The position numbers and the translations under genes are program-made. A stretch of 64,000 nt of DNA from UBA1952 sp965246785. GTDB taxonomy: Bacteria; Bacteroidota; Bacteroidia; Chitinophagales; Chitinophagaceae. Of this stretch, positions 51,695 to 60,507 are shown in pieces (position 1 is the first letter of the stretch; every line of letters starts with the position of its first letter). Location of the stretch: contig CBDFFM010000035.1 of NCBI GenBank assembly GCA_965246785.1, positions 52,598 to 116,597 of the forward strand, written 5' to 3'. The notes beneath the pieces were generated by a model that was not told the origin of the DNA, did no database searches, and saw only the letters and a program-made list of their open reading frames with translations.

Positions 51695-52243
51695 CTATTC
51701 GGTTTTTATTGTTTGCGGGGCAGCTTCATCCTGCCGGAACCAGGAGCTATACATGACGTAATTGTTAGCAATGCGGTTGACCTCGCCGCTGAGCAGTTCA
51801 GGTGAAATGTTCTTTACTTTTTTAGCCGGTACGCCTGCATATATGCTGCCCGGAGGCACTTCTGTGCCTTCCAGCACCACCGCACCTGCGGCAATGATAG
51901 AGCCGCTGCCGATGCGCGCCCCGTCCATCACAATGGCGCCCATGCCGATGAGGACGTTGTCTTCCACCGTGCAGCCGTGAACGATGGCGTGGTGGCCGAT
52001 GCTGACGTTATTGCCGATTGTGGTTGCAGCTTTCTGATACGTGCAGTGAATGCAGGCACCGTCTTGGACATTCACTTTATTACCGAGACGGATACTATTT
52101 ACATCGCCACGGATGACGGCGTTGAACCAGATGCTGCATTGTGCGCCCATCGTCACATCACCAACAATGGTAGCGTTTTGAGCAACGAAGCAGTCTTGTG
52201 GGATTTGCGGGCTTTTGCCTTGAACGGGCAGGATAACAGGCAT
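51695..52243 (-). CDS. Gamma-carbonic-anhydrase-like left-handed beta-helix protein
   Basis: A 182-residue hexapeptide-repeat protein of the gamma-CA/PaaY/YrdA family. Zinc ligand positions are present: His66 (NVQDGACIHCT), His84 or His85 and His89 (SIGHHAIVHG); Arg45 and Asp47 in VIRGDVNSIRLG also fit. It forms a homotrimer in known structures. Activity as carbonic anhydrase is often low or absent in this branch. It lies 50 bases after nuoN on the same strand, and may be co-transcribed with complex I genes. Confidence 0.9.
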   Translation of the reverse strand: MPVILPVQGKSPQIPQDCFVAQNATIVGDVTMGAQCSIWFNAVIRGDVNSIRLGNKVNVQDGACIHCTYQKAATTIGNNVSIGHHAIVHGCTVEDNVLIGMGAIVMDGARIGSGSIIAAGAVVLEGTEVPPGSIYAGVPAKKVKNISPELLSGEVNRIANNYVMYSSWFRQDEAAPQTIKTE

Positions 52244-52293
52244 GAGATAAAGATGGGCAATTCCGTTCGCATTTGGCTTTTAGCCTGCTTCTA

Positions 52294-53670
52294 TCACGCC
52301 ACCCACATCAGCACCACTTGCGGCGCTACGCCAATCAGAATAACCAACCCGGCAGTCCCGCCGAGCAGCACATAATCTGATGTAGTGATAGCCCGGCTCA
52401 GTTGCGGCGTGCCGGTCTTGAAATACATCGCCCAGATGACGCGGAAGTAGTAGTAAACACTCACCGCCGCCATGAGCAGCGCAAAGATGACGAGCCACAT
52501 GGCGTTGCCCTGCGTCATCAGCGCCATCAGCACATAATACTTCGCCATAAAGCCGCCGGTAAGCGGTATTCCCGCAAGGGAGAAAATAAAAACGGCGGTT
52601 GCAAAAGCAAGCATCGGCTGCGATTTTGCGAGGCCGTTGAAGCCATCATACGTGTAGTCTTTCAGCTTCAGCATCACCGCGAACAGGCCAACTGTGGCCA
52701 GCGTGTAGGCTACTGCATAGATGATGATGCTCTGCGTACCCAGCGCATTTACGCTTAGGACAGCAAATAGCATAAAGCCCGCCTGCGCGATGGATGAGTA
52801 CGCCAGCATCCGCTTCACGCTTTGCTGGAATACAGCGGTGATATTGCCGACAAGCAGCGTGGCCGCCGTAATAATCATCAGCACCAGCATCCACTTGGAA
52901 GAGATGGAGCCGAACGAGGTGTGGAAGAGGCGCAGGAACGCGTAGAAAGCCGCCGCCTTCATGACGGTTGACATATAGGCTGTGAACGGCGTAGGCGCAC
53001 CGTCATACACGTCCGGCGTCCAGAGGTGCATCGGCGCGGCGCTTACTTTAAACCCAAAGGCGATGATGAGCAGCAGAATGCCACCGAGCGCCATCGGCGA
53101 AAAAACGTCAGTAGTGGCAAAGTAAAAATCATTGATGCGGAAAGTGCCGGTAGCACCGTAGAGCAAGGCAATACCCATCAACAGAATACCGGTAGAGAAG
53201 GCGCCCATGAGAAAATATTTGAGCGAGGCCTCGGCGCTTTTCAGGTTGCGCTTATCAGCGCCGGCGAGGATGTATTGCGGGATGGACAGAATTTCAATGC
53301 CGAGGAAGAGCATGAGCAGCGTGTTGTAGCTGCTGAGCAGGTAAAGGCCGCAGAGGGTGAAGAAGATGAGCGCGAAGTAATCGGCCACATGTCCCCCCAC
53401 GCGACGGATATCGCGGCCCACAAGGGCCACATAAAGCAGCGTGCAGCCCGTCATGAGCGTATTGAACCATGCCCCGTACTTGTCTATGTGCAGCGCGTCG
53501 TTGAAGAGCAGCCGGCCCTCCCCGATGGTCAGCGCCTCATAGGCATTGACGCCGGTGAGGCCGAGCATCAGCAGGGCAGCCATCGTGGCCACGCCCTTCT
53601 TCTCCTCAACAAAAGCGCCGACGAACATCATAATGACGCCGCAGACGGTGGTGGCTATGATTGAGTACAT
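52294..53670 (-). CDS. nuoN: NADH-quinone oxidoreductase subunit N
   Basis: A 458-residue polytopic membrane protein and the last nuo gene of the block. It belongs to the Mrp-antiporter-like proton-pumping subunits. Helices contain the conserved Lys/Glu residues: IEILSIPQYILAG with Glu, KVSAAPMHLWTPDVYDGAPTPFTAYMSTVMKAAAF, and SVKRMLAYSSIAQAGFMLFAVL. Spacing to nuoM is 72 bases and contains a family C palindrome. It sits in the membrane arm. Confidence 0.95.
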   Translation of the reverse strand: MYSIIATTVCGVIMMFVGAFVEEKKGVATMAALLMLGLTGVNAYEALTIGEGRLLFNDALHIDKYGAWFNTLMTGCTLLYVALVGRDIRRVGGHVADYFALIFFTLCGLYLLSSYNTLLMLFLGIEILSIPQYILAGADKRNLKSAEASLKYFLMGAFSTGILLMGIALLYGATGTFRINDFYFATTDVFSPMALGGILLLIIAFGFKVSAAPMHLWTPDVYDGAPTPFTAYMSTVMKAAAFYAFLRLFHTSFGSISSKWMLVLMIITAATLLVGNITAVFQQSVKRMLAYSSIAQAGFMLFAVLSVNALGTQSIIIYAVAYTLATVGLFAVMLKLKDYTYDGFNGLAKSQPMLAFATAVFIFSLAGIPLTGGFMAKYYVLMALMTQGNAMWLVIFALLMAAVSVYYYFRVIWAMYFKTGTPQLSRAITTSDYVLLGGTAGLVILIGVAPQVVLMWVA

Positions 53671-53715
53671 TTCAGTAGAAAGTCGTTAGTAGAAAGTAGA
53701 AAGCTGGTTCCGCCG

Positions 53716-53745
53716 TAGGAACGCGCCTGGCGGCGGCGCGTTCTA
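53716..53745. repeat. Family C palindrome overlapping nuoM stop
   Basis: TAGGAACGCGCC, TGGCGGC, GGCGCGTTCTA: a 30-base hairpin with TAG on both strands at its two ends. The right-hand end, read on the minus strand, is the stop codon of nuoM (53743-53745). The left-hand end lies 45 bases before nuoN. Confidence 0.85.
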
Positions 53746-55188
53746 AACAGCAGCCAAATTCAACAAAGGCTGCGGGTAGATGCCAAGGAAGATGATAATG
53801 GAAATGATTACTGCCAGCGCACACCATTCATTCACCGTCAGGTCAGTTGTGATGATGCCTTCCACGCCATTACCGTAGGCCACGCGCTGCACCATCGTGA
53901 GCGTATAGACCGCCCCGAGGATGACGCCAAGCCCGGCCAGTACCATAAACAGAATGTGGTATTGCGAAGCGCTCTGAAAGATGCCATTGAACAGCATGAA
54001 CTCGCCAATGAAGCCATTTGTCAACGGGAGTGCAATGTTGGCGAAGGCCACAATTAGCAGCGCGATACTCATCCACGGCGCGGAGCCGGCCATGCCGCCA
54101 AGCTTCGTCATGTCGCGGGTTCCGTAGCGGGTTTCTACCATCTGAACGAGCAGCCACATGCCGGTGATGTTGATGCCGTGGTTGAACATCTGCACCAGCA
54201 ATCCGTTGTAGGAGGAGTTTAGCTCGGCGTGTGCCGCATCCGGGCTTTGCATGGAGAATGCCGCCGCAATCATCAGCCCCATGTGCGCGATGGAGGAGTA
54301 AGCTACAAGTCGCTTCAGGTCGGTCTGCATCATGGCAATGCACGATGCGTACACAATGCCGATGACGGCGAGCGCGATGATGATATTGCCCCATTGCGCT
54401 ATGGCTTCCGGGAAGAAAGGCAACACCCAGCGGACGACGCCGTAAATGCCCATCTTGACCATCAGGGCAGAAAGGATAATCGTAACCGGCGTGGGCGAAG
54501 ATTCATAAGTATCCGGCTGCCAGGTATGAAACGGGAACAGCGGCATTTTTATCGCGAAGGCAACGAAAATGAGCGCGAACACCCAAATCTGAGTGCCGGC
54601 CGGAAGGCTTTTAGCGGCCGTTGCCATAGCATCCCAGGCGTAGCTATGCGTGTCCGGAGTCTGGAGATAGAGATAAATCAATCCCGCCAGCATCATCAGC
54701 GAACCGACGAAAGTGTAGATGAAGAATTTGAAGGTAACCGGGATGCGCCGCTCGCCGCCCCAGCGGGAGCAGAGAAAATAAACCGGTATCAGCGCCAGCT
54801 CCCAGAAGAAGTAAAATAGGAGCCCATCGGCTGCGAGGAAGACGCCATTGATTCCTGCAATGCTCATCAGCATCAACCCGTAGAATGCATGCGGGCTTTC
54901 CACTTCCTTATTCATCTGCATCAGCATTACTGCAAGCAGCACGATTCCGGAAAGCAAGGTAAGCATTGTGCTTAATCCATCGCCAAGCAAGGAGAAGGAG
55001 GCGCCGAGCTGCGGCATCCAGGCGCTGGAAAAAGTAAGTGGTGCATTGTGCGCTCCAACAGCAGCGCCGATGCCAAGCCCCGTCAAGCCAGAAGCCGCGG
55101 CTAAAGCCAGATGCTTTGCCGCCGGTTTAATAAGGAAGCAAAGTATCCCTGCGACTAAAGGAATGAGGATGAGTAGAAGAAGGCTCAT
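53743..55188 (-). CDS. nuoM: NADH-quinone oxidoreductase subunit M
   Basis: A 481-residue antiporter-like subunit of the membrane arm of complex I. Conserved features: FYFFWELALIPVYFLCSRWGG (Glu of helix 5), FAIKMPLFPFHTWQPDTYESSPTPVTIILSALMVKMG (Lys in helix 7/8), and LKRLVAYSSIAHMGLM. Length and order are typical. Its TAG stop is formed by a family C palindrome. It overlaps or abuts no other gene; nuoL ends 40 bases upstream. Confidence 0.96.
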   Translation of the reverse strand: MSLLLLILIPLVAGILCFLIKPAAKHLALAAASGLTGLGIGAAVGAHNAPLTFSSAWMPQLGASFSLLGDGLSTMLTLLSGIVLLAVMLMQMNKEVESPHAFYGLMLMSIAGINGVFLAADGLLFYFFWELALIPVYFLCSRWGGERRIPVTFKFFIYTFVGSLMMLAGLIYLYLQTPDTHSYAWDAMATAAKSLPAGTQIWVFALIFVAFAIKMPLFPFHTWQPDTYESSPTPVTIILSALMVKMGIYGVVRWVLPFFPEAIAQWGNIIIALAVIGIVYASCIAMMQTDLKRLVAYSSIAHMGLMIAAAFSMQSPDAAHAELNSSYNGLLVQMFNHGINITGMWLLVQMVETRYGTRDMTKLGGMAGSAPWMSIALLIVAFANIALPLTNGFIGEFMLFNGIFQSASQYHILFMVLAGLGVILGAVYTLTMVQRVAYGNGVEGIITTDLTVNEWCALAVIISIIIFLGIYPQPLLNLAAV

Positions 55189-55228
55189 GAGTAGTCAGTA
55201 TTCTTAGCGGCAAAGGCCAAGGCGTCAC

Positions 55229-57136
55229 TTAAAAAGGATTTCCAAAAAAGCCAATAGCAATGAGCAGGGTCATCCCGACGACCATGATAAAGATGTAGTA
55301 GCCCACCTGCCCGCTCTGCACCAGCCGCACTCGGTCGGAACTCCAGCGGACGAAGCGGCCCACGCCGTTTACAGATGCATCAATGCCCTTCCGCTCAACG
55401 GCTTTATCAAAGGCATTAGACAACGCCATCAGCGGGCGGACAATAACGGTATCGTACAGCTCATCAACCCACCACTTCTTTTCCATTGCCAAGGCGAGGC
55501 CCTTATTTTCTGCAAAGACCGGCTTGCGGTTAGCCGCCCATCCGGCGATGCTTGCGCCGATTGCTACGGCTACGGAAATGCCAATCAGCATCCATTCTTT
55601 GGAATGGCCGAGCGCTTCAACATGCTCCATCAGCTCATGGGCATTGATTACCGCGCCGTTCATTCCAAGATAATCGCGCAGCGCATGATGCTCGGAAATC
55701 ACAACCGGCAGTCCAACGTAGCCGCCTATTACTGCAAGAATAGCCAGCACAATTAGCGGTATTGTCATTGCCGCCGGGCTTTCGTGCAGGTGATGTTCCT
55801 GCTCATGCGTGCCGCGGAAGGGGCCGGTGAAGGTGAGTGTGTACAGCCGGAACATGTAGAAGGCCGTCATCAGCGCGCCGAGCAGTCCGCCGAAATAAAG
55901 AATTGGATTGTGTGCATAAGCCGCCGTCAGTATTTCATCTTTGGAAAAGAAGCCGGAGAATCCGGGAATTCCTGAGATGGCAAGGCAGCCGATGAGGAAA
56001 GTGATTTGCGTAACGCGCATCTTCTTACCAAGCCCGCCCATCTGCCGGATGTCCTGCGCGCCGCCCATTGCGTGAATCACAGAGCCGGAGCCAAGGAAGA
56101 GCAAGGCTTTGAAAAAGGCGTGCGTCATTACGTGGAAGACGGCGGTTGTGTATGCCCCGCAGCCCAGCGCGATGAACATAAAGCCAAGCTGAGACACTGT
56201 TGAATATGCCAGCACCTTCTTGATGTCATATTGCTTGATGGCAATCGTTGCTGTGAGCAATGCGGTAGCGAGGCCGATGTAAGAGACAATCTCGCGTGCC
56301 ATTGGCGCTAAATCATAAAGCACATGGCTGCGGGCTATCATATAGATACCAGCCGTCACCATCGTAGCAGCATGGATAAGGGCGCTCACGGGTGTTGGGC
56401 CGGCCATGGCGTCTGGCAGCCAAGTGAAAAGCGGAATCTGGGCGCTCTTGCCGGTTGCGCCAATGAAGAAGCAAATAGCTATCCATTCCTTTACGTTGGA
56501 AGCTGTGAGGTCTGTAGTAGCGGGAAGTTGCGGGAAGAACTCGCCGTATGTGAGCGAGCCATAGTGATAGAGCACCAGCAGCATCCCGACGATAAAGCCG
56601 AGGTCGCCGATGCGGTTCATGACGAAGGCTTTTTTAGCAGCAGCTGTGTAGTCGCGGTTCTTGTACCAGAAGCCGATGAGCAGGTAGGAGCAGAGGCCCA
56701 CGCCTTCCCAGCCGATGAACATAATCAGGTAGCTCGCACCCAGCACGAGCAGCAGCATGGAGAAGACGAAGAGGTTGAGAAAGGCAAAGTATTTTACCAC
56801 GCCTTCATCATGCCCCATGTAGGAGGCTGAATAAACGTGAATCAGGAAACCAACACCGGTAATGATGAGCAGGAATAGACTGCTCAAAGCATCCACCTGA
56901 AAGGCAAAGGGAATGTTGAGCTTGCCGGACTGAATGAAGGGAAACAGATTTACTATTCCACTAGCGCCGCCTTTTACTTCAAAGAATATCAGTAGGGAAA
57001 CAACGAATGATGCCAGAATAGCCAGTGAGCCGATGATGCCACCAGCTTTATGCGGCAGGGCTTTCCAGCCGAGGCCGTTGATTAAAAACCCGATGAGCGG
57101 GAAAAGCGGTACGAGGTAAACGTATTGAAGCATCAA
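55229..57136 (-). CDS. nuoL: NADH-quinone oxidoreductase subunit L
   Basis: A 635-residue protein, the distal antiporter-like subunit of complex I. Identified by FIGWEGVGLCSYLLIGFWYKNRDYTAAAKKAFVMNRIGDLGF, SAQIPLFTWLPDAMAGPTPVSALIHAATMVTAGIYMIAR and YDIKKVLAYSTVSQLGFMFIALG. The C-terminal extension that forms the lateral helix is present (about 520-635), with EKKWWVDELYDTVIVRPLMALSN. Follows nuoK by 9 bases. Confidence 0.97.
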   Translation of the reverse strand: MMLQYVYLVPLFPLIGFLINGLGWKALPHKAGGIIGSLAILASFVVSLLIFFEVKGGASGIVNLFPFIQSGKLNIPFAFQVDALSSLFLLIITGVGFLIHVYSASYMGHDEGVVKYFAFLNLFVFSMLLLVLGASYLIMFIGWEGVGLCSYLLIGFWYKNRDYTAAAKKAFVMNRIGDLGFIVGMLLVLYHYGSLTYGEFFPQLPATTDLTASNVKEWIAICFFIGATGKSAQIPLFTWLPDAMAGPTPVSALIHAATMVTAGIYMIARSHVLYDLAPMAREIVSYIGLATALLTATIAIKQYDIKKVLAYSTVSQLGFMFIALGCGAYTTAVFHVMTHAFFKALLFLGSGSVIHAMGGAQDIRQMGGLGKKMRVTQITFLIGCLAISGIPGFSGFFSKDEILTAAYAHNPILYFGGLLGALMTAFYMFRLYTLTFTGPFRGTHEQEHHLHESPAAMTIPLIVLAILAVIGGYVGLPVVISEHHALRDYLGMNGAVINAHELMEHVEALGHSKEWMLIGISVAVAIGASIAGWAANRKPVFAENKGLALAMEKKWWVDELYDTVIVRPLMALSNAFDKAVERKGIDASVNGVGRFVRWSSDRVRLVQSGQVGYYIFIMVVGMTLLIAIGFFGNPF

Positions 57137-57145
57137 CCCGCAGGT

Positions 57146-57445
57146 TTAGTGTTTTAACCGGTTCAGAATATTCACATCCACACTGTGCACCTTGCGGTAC
57201 ATCATCACAATTACCGCCAGACCAACTGCCACTTCTGCCGCCGCTACCACCATGATGAAGAACACCATGATTTGCGCATCGGCGGAGCCGTACATTTTGG
57301 AGAAAGCCACCAGCAGCAGGTTCACGGCATTTAGCATCAGCTCAATGCACATGAAGATGATGATGGCATTGCGCCGCATTAGTGTACCCATTATGCCGAT
57401 GCAAAACAGGGCGAGGGATAGGAAGAGGTAGTATTGAGTAGGCAA
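57146..57445 (-). CDS. nuoK: NADH-quinone oxidoreductase subunit K
   Basis: A 99-residue membrane protein with three helices. The two buried glutamates lie in MCIELMLNAVNLLLVAF and AAAEVAVGLAVIVMMYR, both diagnostic for NuoK. Length is normal. nuoJ ends 30 bases upstream and nuoL starts 9 bases downstream. Confidence 0.97.
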   Translation of the reverse strand: MPTQYYLFLSLALFCIGIMGTLMRRNAIIIFMCIELMLNAVNLLLVAFSKMYGSADAQIMVFFIMVVAAAEVAVGLAVIVMMYRKVHSVDVNILNRLKH

Positions 57446-57475
57446 GGCGGTTAATTGAGAATGGAGAATGGAGAA

Positions 57476-58114
57476 TTAGGAATGTGCTTCGTAATTCTCA
57501 TGTTCCGGCACTACAGTTCTTGCGTTTTCTCTTGATGGAAAAGTGGTTGGATTGTCAGGCTTTACAAGATTGTCCATGCCGTCCAGCTGCTCACCGCTTG
57601 TCACCTCGCGGTGGACGCCGTCGTCTTTTTTACCGATGATGATTGCGCCAATCATGGCGCTAAGGAAGAGCACGGAGGAAATCTCAAATGGCAAAACATA
57701 TTGCGTGAAGAGCACTTTACCGAGGTTGTCAATCAAGCCAATGTCGGTGGATGTCTGCTCTAAGGGAATAAGCGTGGCAGAGCGGAGTGCTGCCAGCAAT
57801 ACAAGCAGCAATGCACCGCCGCTCATCGCGCCCGCCAATTGTATCAGCTTACTCTTCTGCGGCTCCACATCTGCATTCAGGTTCATCAGCATGATGACGA
57901 ACAGGAAGAGCACCATGATGGCACCTGCATATACGATGATGTTTACTACGGCAAGGAACTGCGCGTTCATCAGGATGTAATGGCCTGAGATGGCGAAGAA
58001 TGTGAGGATGAGAAAGAGGACGGAATTGACCGGGTTGCGACTCAAGACTACGCCCAAAGCGCAGCTAAGCGTAGCAACGGATAAAATCCAGAATAGCAGT
58101 TCCTGTACAGGCAT
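57476..58114 (-). CDS. nuoJ: NADH-quinone oxidoreductase subunit J
   Basis: A 212-residue membrane protein. Diagnostic segments are NPVNSVLFLILTFFAISGHYILMNAQFLAVVNIIVYAGAIMVLFLFVIMLMNL. After five helices (to about residue 160) it carries a hydrophilic C-terminal tail (GKKDDGVHREVTSG... EHENYEAHS), longer than in E. coli. The 53 bases to nuoI contain direct repeats. Confidence 0.96.
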   Translation of the reverse strand: MPVQELLFWILSVATLSCALGVVLSRNPVNSVLFLILTFFAISGHYILMNAQFLAVVNIIVYAGAIMVLFLFVIMLMNLNADVEPQKSKLIQLAGAMSGGALLLVLLAALRSATLIPLEQTSTDIGLIDNLGKVLFTQYVLPFEISSVLFLSAMIGAIIIGKKDDGVHREVTSGEQLDGMDNLVKPDNPTTFPSRENARTVVPEHENYEAHS

Positions 58115-58130
58115 CTTAAAGAGATTTCAC

Positions 58131-58166
58131 GCAGCGGACGCAAAGGTGCCGCAACGGACGCAAAGG
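58131..58166. repeat. Direct repeat in nuoJ-nuoI gap
   Basis: GCAGCGGACGCAAAGG (58131-58146) and GCAACGGACGCAAAGG (58151-58166), 15 of 16 identical, separated by TGCC. Such GACGCAAAGG units are common in Bacteroidetes intergenic regions. Confidence 0.6.
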
Positions 58167-58167
58167 T

Positions 58168-58665
58168 TTAGGATGTTTTCGGATTAGGAATCAGCAGGTC
58201 TTCTTTCTTATAAATGAAGGCTGCGCGGTTATAATTCGGCGGGGTTACGGTTTCGGTCAGATACACAGCGTCTTTCGGGCAGGCTTCCTCACAATAGCCG
58301 CAGAAGATGCAGCGCAGCATGTTGATTTCGTACTTCGCGGCGTACTTCTCTTCACGGTAAAGATGCTCCTCCCCCACCTGGCGCTCGGCAGCTTCCATCG
58401 TAATGGCTTCTGCCGGGCAGGCGAGCGCGCAAAGTCCGCACGCGGTGCAGCGCTCCCGGCCTTCTTCATCACGGTTCAGGATGTGCAGGCCGCGGAAGAC
58501 GGGCGAGAAGGGCCGCTTCTGCTCCGGGTATTGGATAGTGGGCTTCTTCTTAAAAATATGGCTAAGCGTAATGCTCATGCCTTTCAGTATAGCCGGCACG
58601 TAGAGCTTCTCCACGAAGTTCATCGGGCGGCGGTCAACGGCTTTGGCTCGGTTGGTTATTTGCAT
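58168..58665 (-). CDS. nuoI: NADH-quinone oxidoreductase subunit I
   Basis: A 165-residue ferredoxin-like subunit with two [4Fe-4S] motifs, CTACGLCALACPAEAI and CIFCGYCEEACPKDAV, for clusters N6a and N6b. N-terminal amphipathic part (YVPAILKGMSITLSHIFKKKPTIQYPEQ) contacts the membrane. It lies 14 bases after the HepT-like gene of an inserted module; nuoH is on the other side of that module. Confidence 0.97.
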   Translation of the reverse strand: MQITNRAKAVDRRPMNFVEKLYVPAILKGMSITLSHIFKKKPTIQYPEQKRPFSPVFRGLHILNRDEEGRERCTACGLCALACPAEAITMEAAERQVGEEHLYREEKYAAKYEINMLRCIFCGYCEEACPKDAVYLTETVTPPNYNRAAFIYKKEDLLIPNPKTS

Positions 58666-58679
58666 TATTCTGTTTCGTC

Positions 58680-59045
58680 TTATGCTGCGTCTTCTATGGC
58701 AGGTAATGTTTCTAAAATTGCTTGCATGTTTTCTCTTAAAGGCGGCAAATCCTGTTTAATGATATTCCAGACTTGCGGAAAGTCCACTCCCCAATATTCA
58801 TGAACCACAATGTTGCGGAGCCCGGTAATGTCTTGCCACGGCACATACTGATGTTGTGCTTTCAGCCCTCTGGTTATATGATTAGCGGCTTCTCCCATTA
58901 CCTGTAATTGATAGACGCAAGCTGACTTAATAAGTGAGTTTTCAAAGAAAATGTGGGCTGGTAACCCGCCTGCATACTTGTCTATTTCATCAATAGCTTT
59001 TAGAATGTGCTGCACGCGTTGGCGGTCGCCTATCTTATGCCGCAT
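58680..59045 (-). CDS. HepT-like ribonuclease toxin (DUF86)
   Basis: A 121-residue helical protein. The RX4-6HXY active-site motif is present as GLRNIVVHEYWGVD (Arg-Asn-X3-His-X-Tyr). Starting at ATG 59045 (MRHKIGDRQRVQHILKAIDEIDKYAGG) it overlaps the nucleotidyltransferase gene by 11 bases. In studied systems HepT is an RNase and is silenced by polyadenylation on that Tyr by the MNT partner. Genes are placed between nuoI and nuoH. Confidence 0.9.
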   Translation of the reverse strand: MRHKIGDRQRVQHILKAIDEIDKYAGGLPAHIFFENSLIKSACVYQLQVMGEAANHITRGLKAQHQYVPWQDITGLRNIVVHEYWGVDFPQVWNIIKQDLPPLRENMQAILETLPAIEDAA

Positions 59046-59328
59046 AAATAAGCTTCTTTTCCTTATGAATGAACGGCGCGATAAACTCACTTAACCCACG
59101 AGACGACACAACATCCACTTTCATGTTCAGGTGTTGTTGCAACTCCTCAGGCCAGCCGAAAAACTGAAAACCAAGCCGCTTTTCATAATCTAAGTCCACC
59201 AGCAGGTCTATATCACTCTCATCATCCGCTTCCCCCCGCGCATATGAGCCAAACAGCCAAACCTTCTTCACGGGCTTGTCCCGGAAGTAGTCAGCTACTA
59301 CAGCTTGTATTTGCTCAACAGTCAGCAT
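59035..59328 (-). CDS. MNT-domain nucleotidyltransferase antitoxin (MntA-like)
   Basis: A 97-residue minimal nucleotidyltransferase with the signature GSYARGEADDESDIDLLVD (GSX10DXD, catalytic Asp pair) and a third acidic position at KVDVVS. In known HepT-MntA pairs it transfers AMP to HepT. It is the first gene of the two-gene module. nuoH ends 62 bases upstream. The AT content is higher than in the nuo genes, which supports acquisition by transfer. Confidence 0.92.
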   Translation of the reverse strand: MLTVEQIQAVVADYFRDKPVKKVWLFGSYARGEADDESDIDLLVDLDYEKRLGFQFFGWPEELQQHLNMKVDVVSSRGLSEFIAPFIHKEKKLIYAA

Positions 59329-59390
59329 TCTTTTAATTCAAAATTGAAAATTCAAGTGCGTGATGCCGCTTTTGACTTTTGCATTTTGCA

Positions 59391-60467
59391 TTACTTATTC
59401 AGTACCCACAAAATCACACCGCCCGTCACCAGCATATTCACCAGCGCCAGCGGTATCAGGCTCTTCCATCCCAGATTCATCAGTTGGTCATAGCGGAAGC
59501 GCGGAATCGTCCAGCGCACGAACATGAATAGCAGGATAAGGCAAATAATCTTTGTCATCAACGCGCCCACACAAATCAGCGCCATCCAGATAGAGCCATC
59601 ACCCACTTTACTTGCAACGGCATCCATAAACGGAAAGTTGTAGCCGCCAAAGAACAACGTAGCTATAATCGCAGAAGAGATGAACATATTGATGTACTCC
59701 GCAAAGAGGTAGAAGCCGAGCTTCATAGAAGAATACTCCTGGTGATAGCCCATGTTCAACTCGCTTTCCGCTTCCGCAAGGTCAAAAGGCGCACGATTCA
59801 ATTCTGCAAACGAGCATACGAGGAAGATGAAAAAGCCAAGCGGCTGCTTGAAGAAATTCCAAGTGAAATAGCCATCGTGCCAGAAGCCATGCTGCTGCGC
59901 AACGATGGTTTTCATGCTCAGCGAGCCGCTCATCATCAACAGCGCAATAAGCGCAATGCCCATCGCCAGTTCATAGGAAATAGCCTGTGAAGCGGCACGA
60001 ATAGAGGCAAGCAGCGAAAACTTATTGTTACTCGCCCATCCGCCCAGCATCACGCCATATACGCCTAGGCTTACAACGCCAAAAATGTAAAGTATGCCGA
60101 TAGAAATGTCTGCCACTTGCAGCGAGAACACGCCGCCATCCGCCATCTTCACGTCTGGCCCCCAGGGAATTACGGCGCTCGTCATAGTAGCCGTAAGCAT
60201 GGCCAGGCAAGGGCCGAGGATAAAAATCCAGCGCGTAGAGCCGGTCGGGATAATCTCTTCTTTCATGAAGAGCTTTAATCCGTCAGCAAGCGGTTGTAAC
60301 AAGCCCATCGGGCCTGCGCGATTCGGGCCGCGACGGTCTTGCATAATGGCGGCCACTTTTCGCTCGCCCCAGGTAGCGTACATCGCCACGCCAAGGGAGC
60401 CGAAAAGAATCACGGTTATGAGCAGCACTTTCTGAATCAGAAAGCCAAGTGTTATTGCGAGAAGCAT
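59391..60467 (-). CDS. nuoH: NADH-quinone oxidoreductase subunit H
   Basis: A 358-residue membrane subunit that forms the quinone-access channel. Diagnostic parts: YATWGERKVAAIMQDRRGPNRAGPMGLLQPLADGLKLFMKE, CSFAELNRAPFDLAEAESELNMGYHQEYSSMKLGFYLFAEYINMF and FVRWTIPRFRYDQLMNLGWKSLIPLALVN. It is isolated from its neighbours by toxin-antitoxin modules on both sides. Confidence 0.97.
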   Translation of the reverse strand: MLLAITLGFLIQKVLLITVILFGSLGVAMYATWGERKVAAIMQDRRGPNRAGPMGLLQPLADGLKLFMKEEIIPTGSTRWIFILGPCLAMLTATMTSAVIPWGPDVKMADGGVFSLQVADISIGILYIFGVVSLGVYGVMLGGWASNNKFSLLASIRAASQAISYELAMGIALIALLMMSGSLSMKTIVAQQHGFWHDGYFTWNFFKQPLGFFIFLVCSFAELNRAPFDLAEAESELNMGYHQEYSSMKLGFYLFAEYINMFISSAIIATLFFGGYNFPFMDAVASKVGDGSIWMALICVGALMTKIICLILLFMFVRWTIPRFRYDQLMNLGWKSLIPLALVNMLVTGGVILWVLNK

Positions 60468-60507
60468 GTGTTGCGCGAAGGTAAGTTTTGAGGCAAGAAG
60501 TCAGGAT

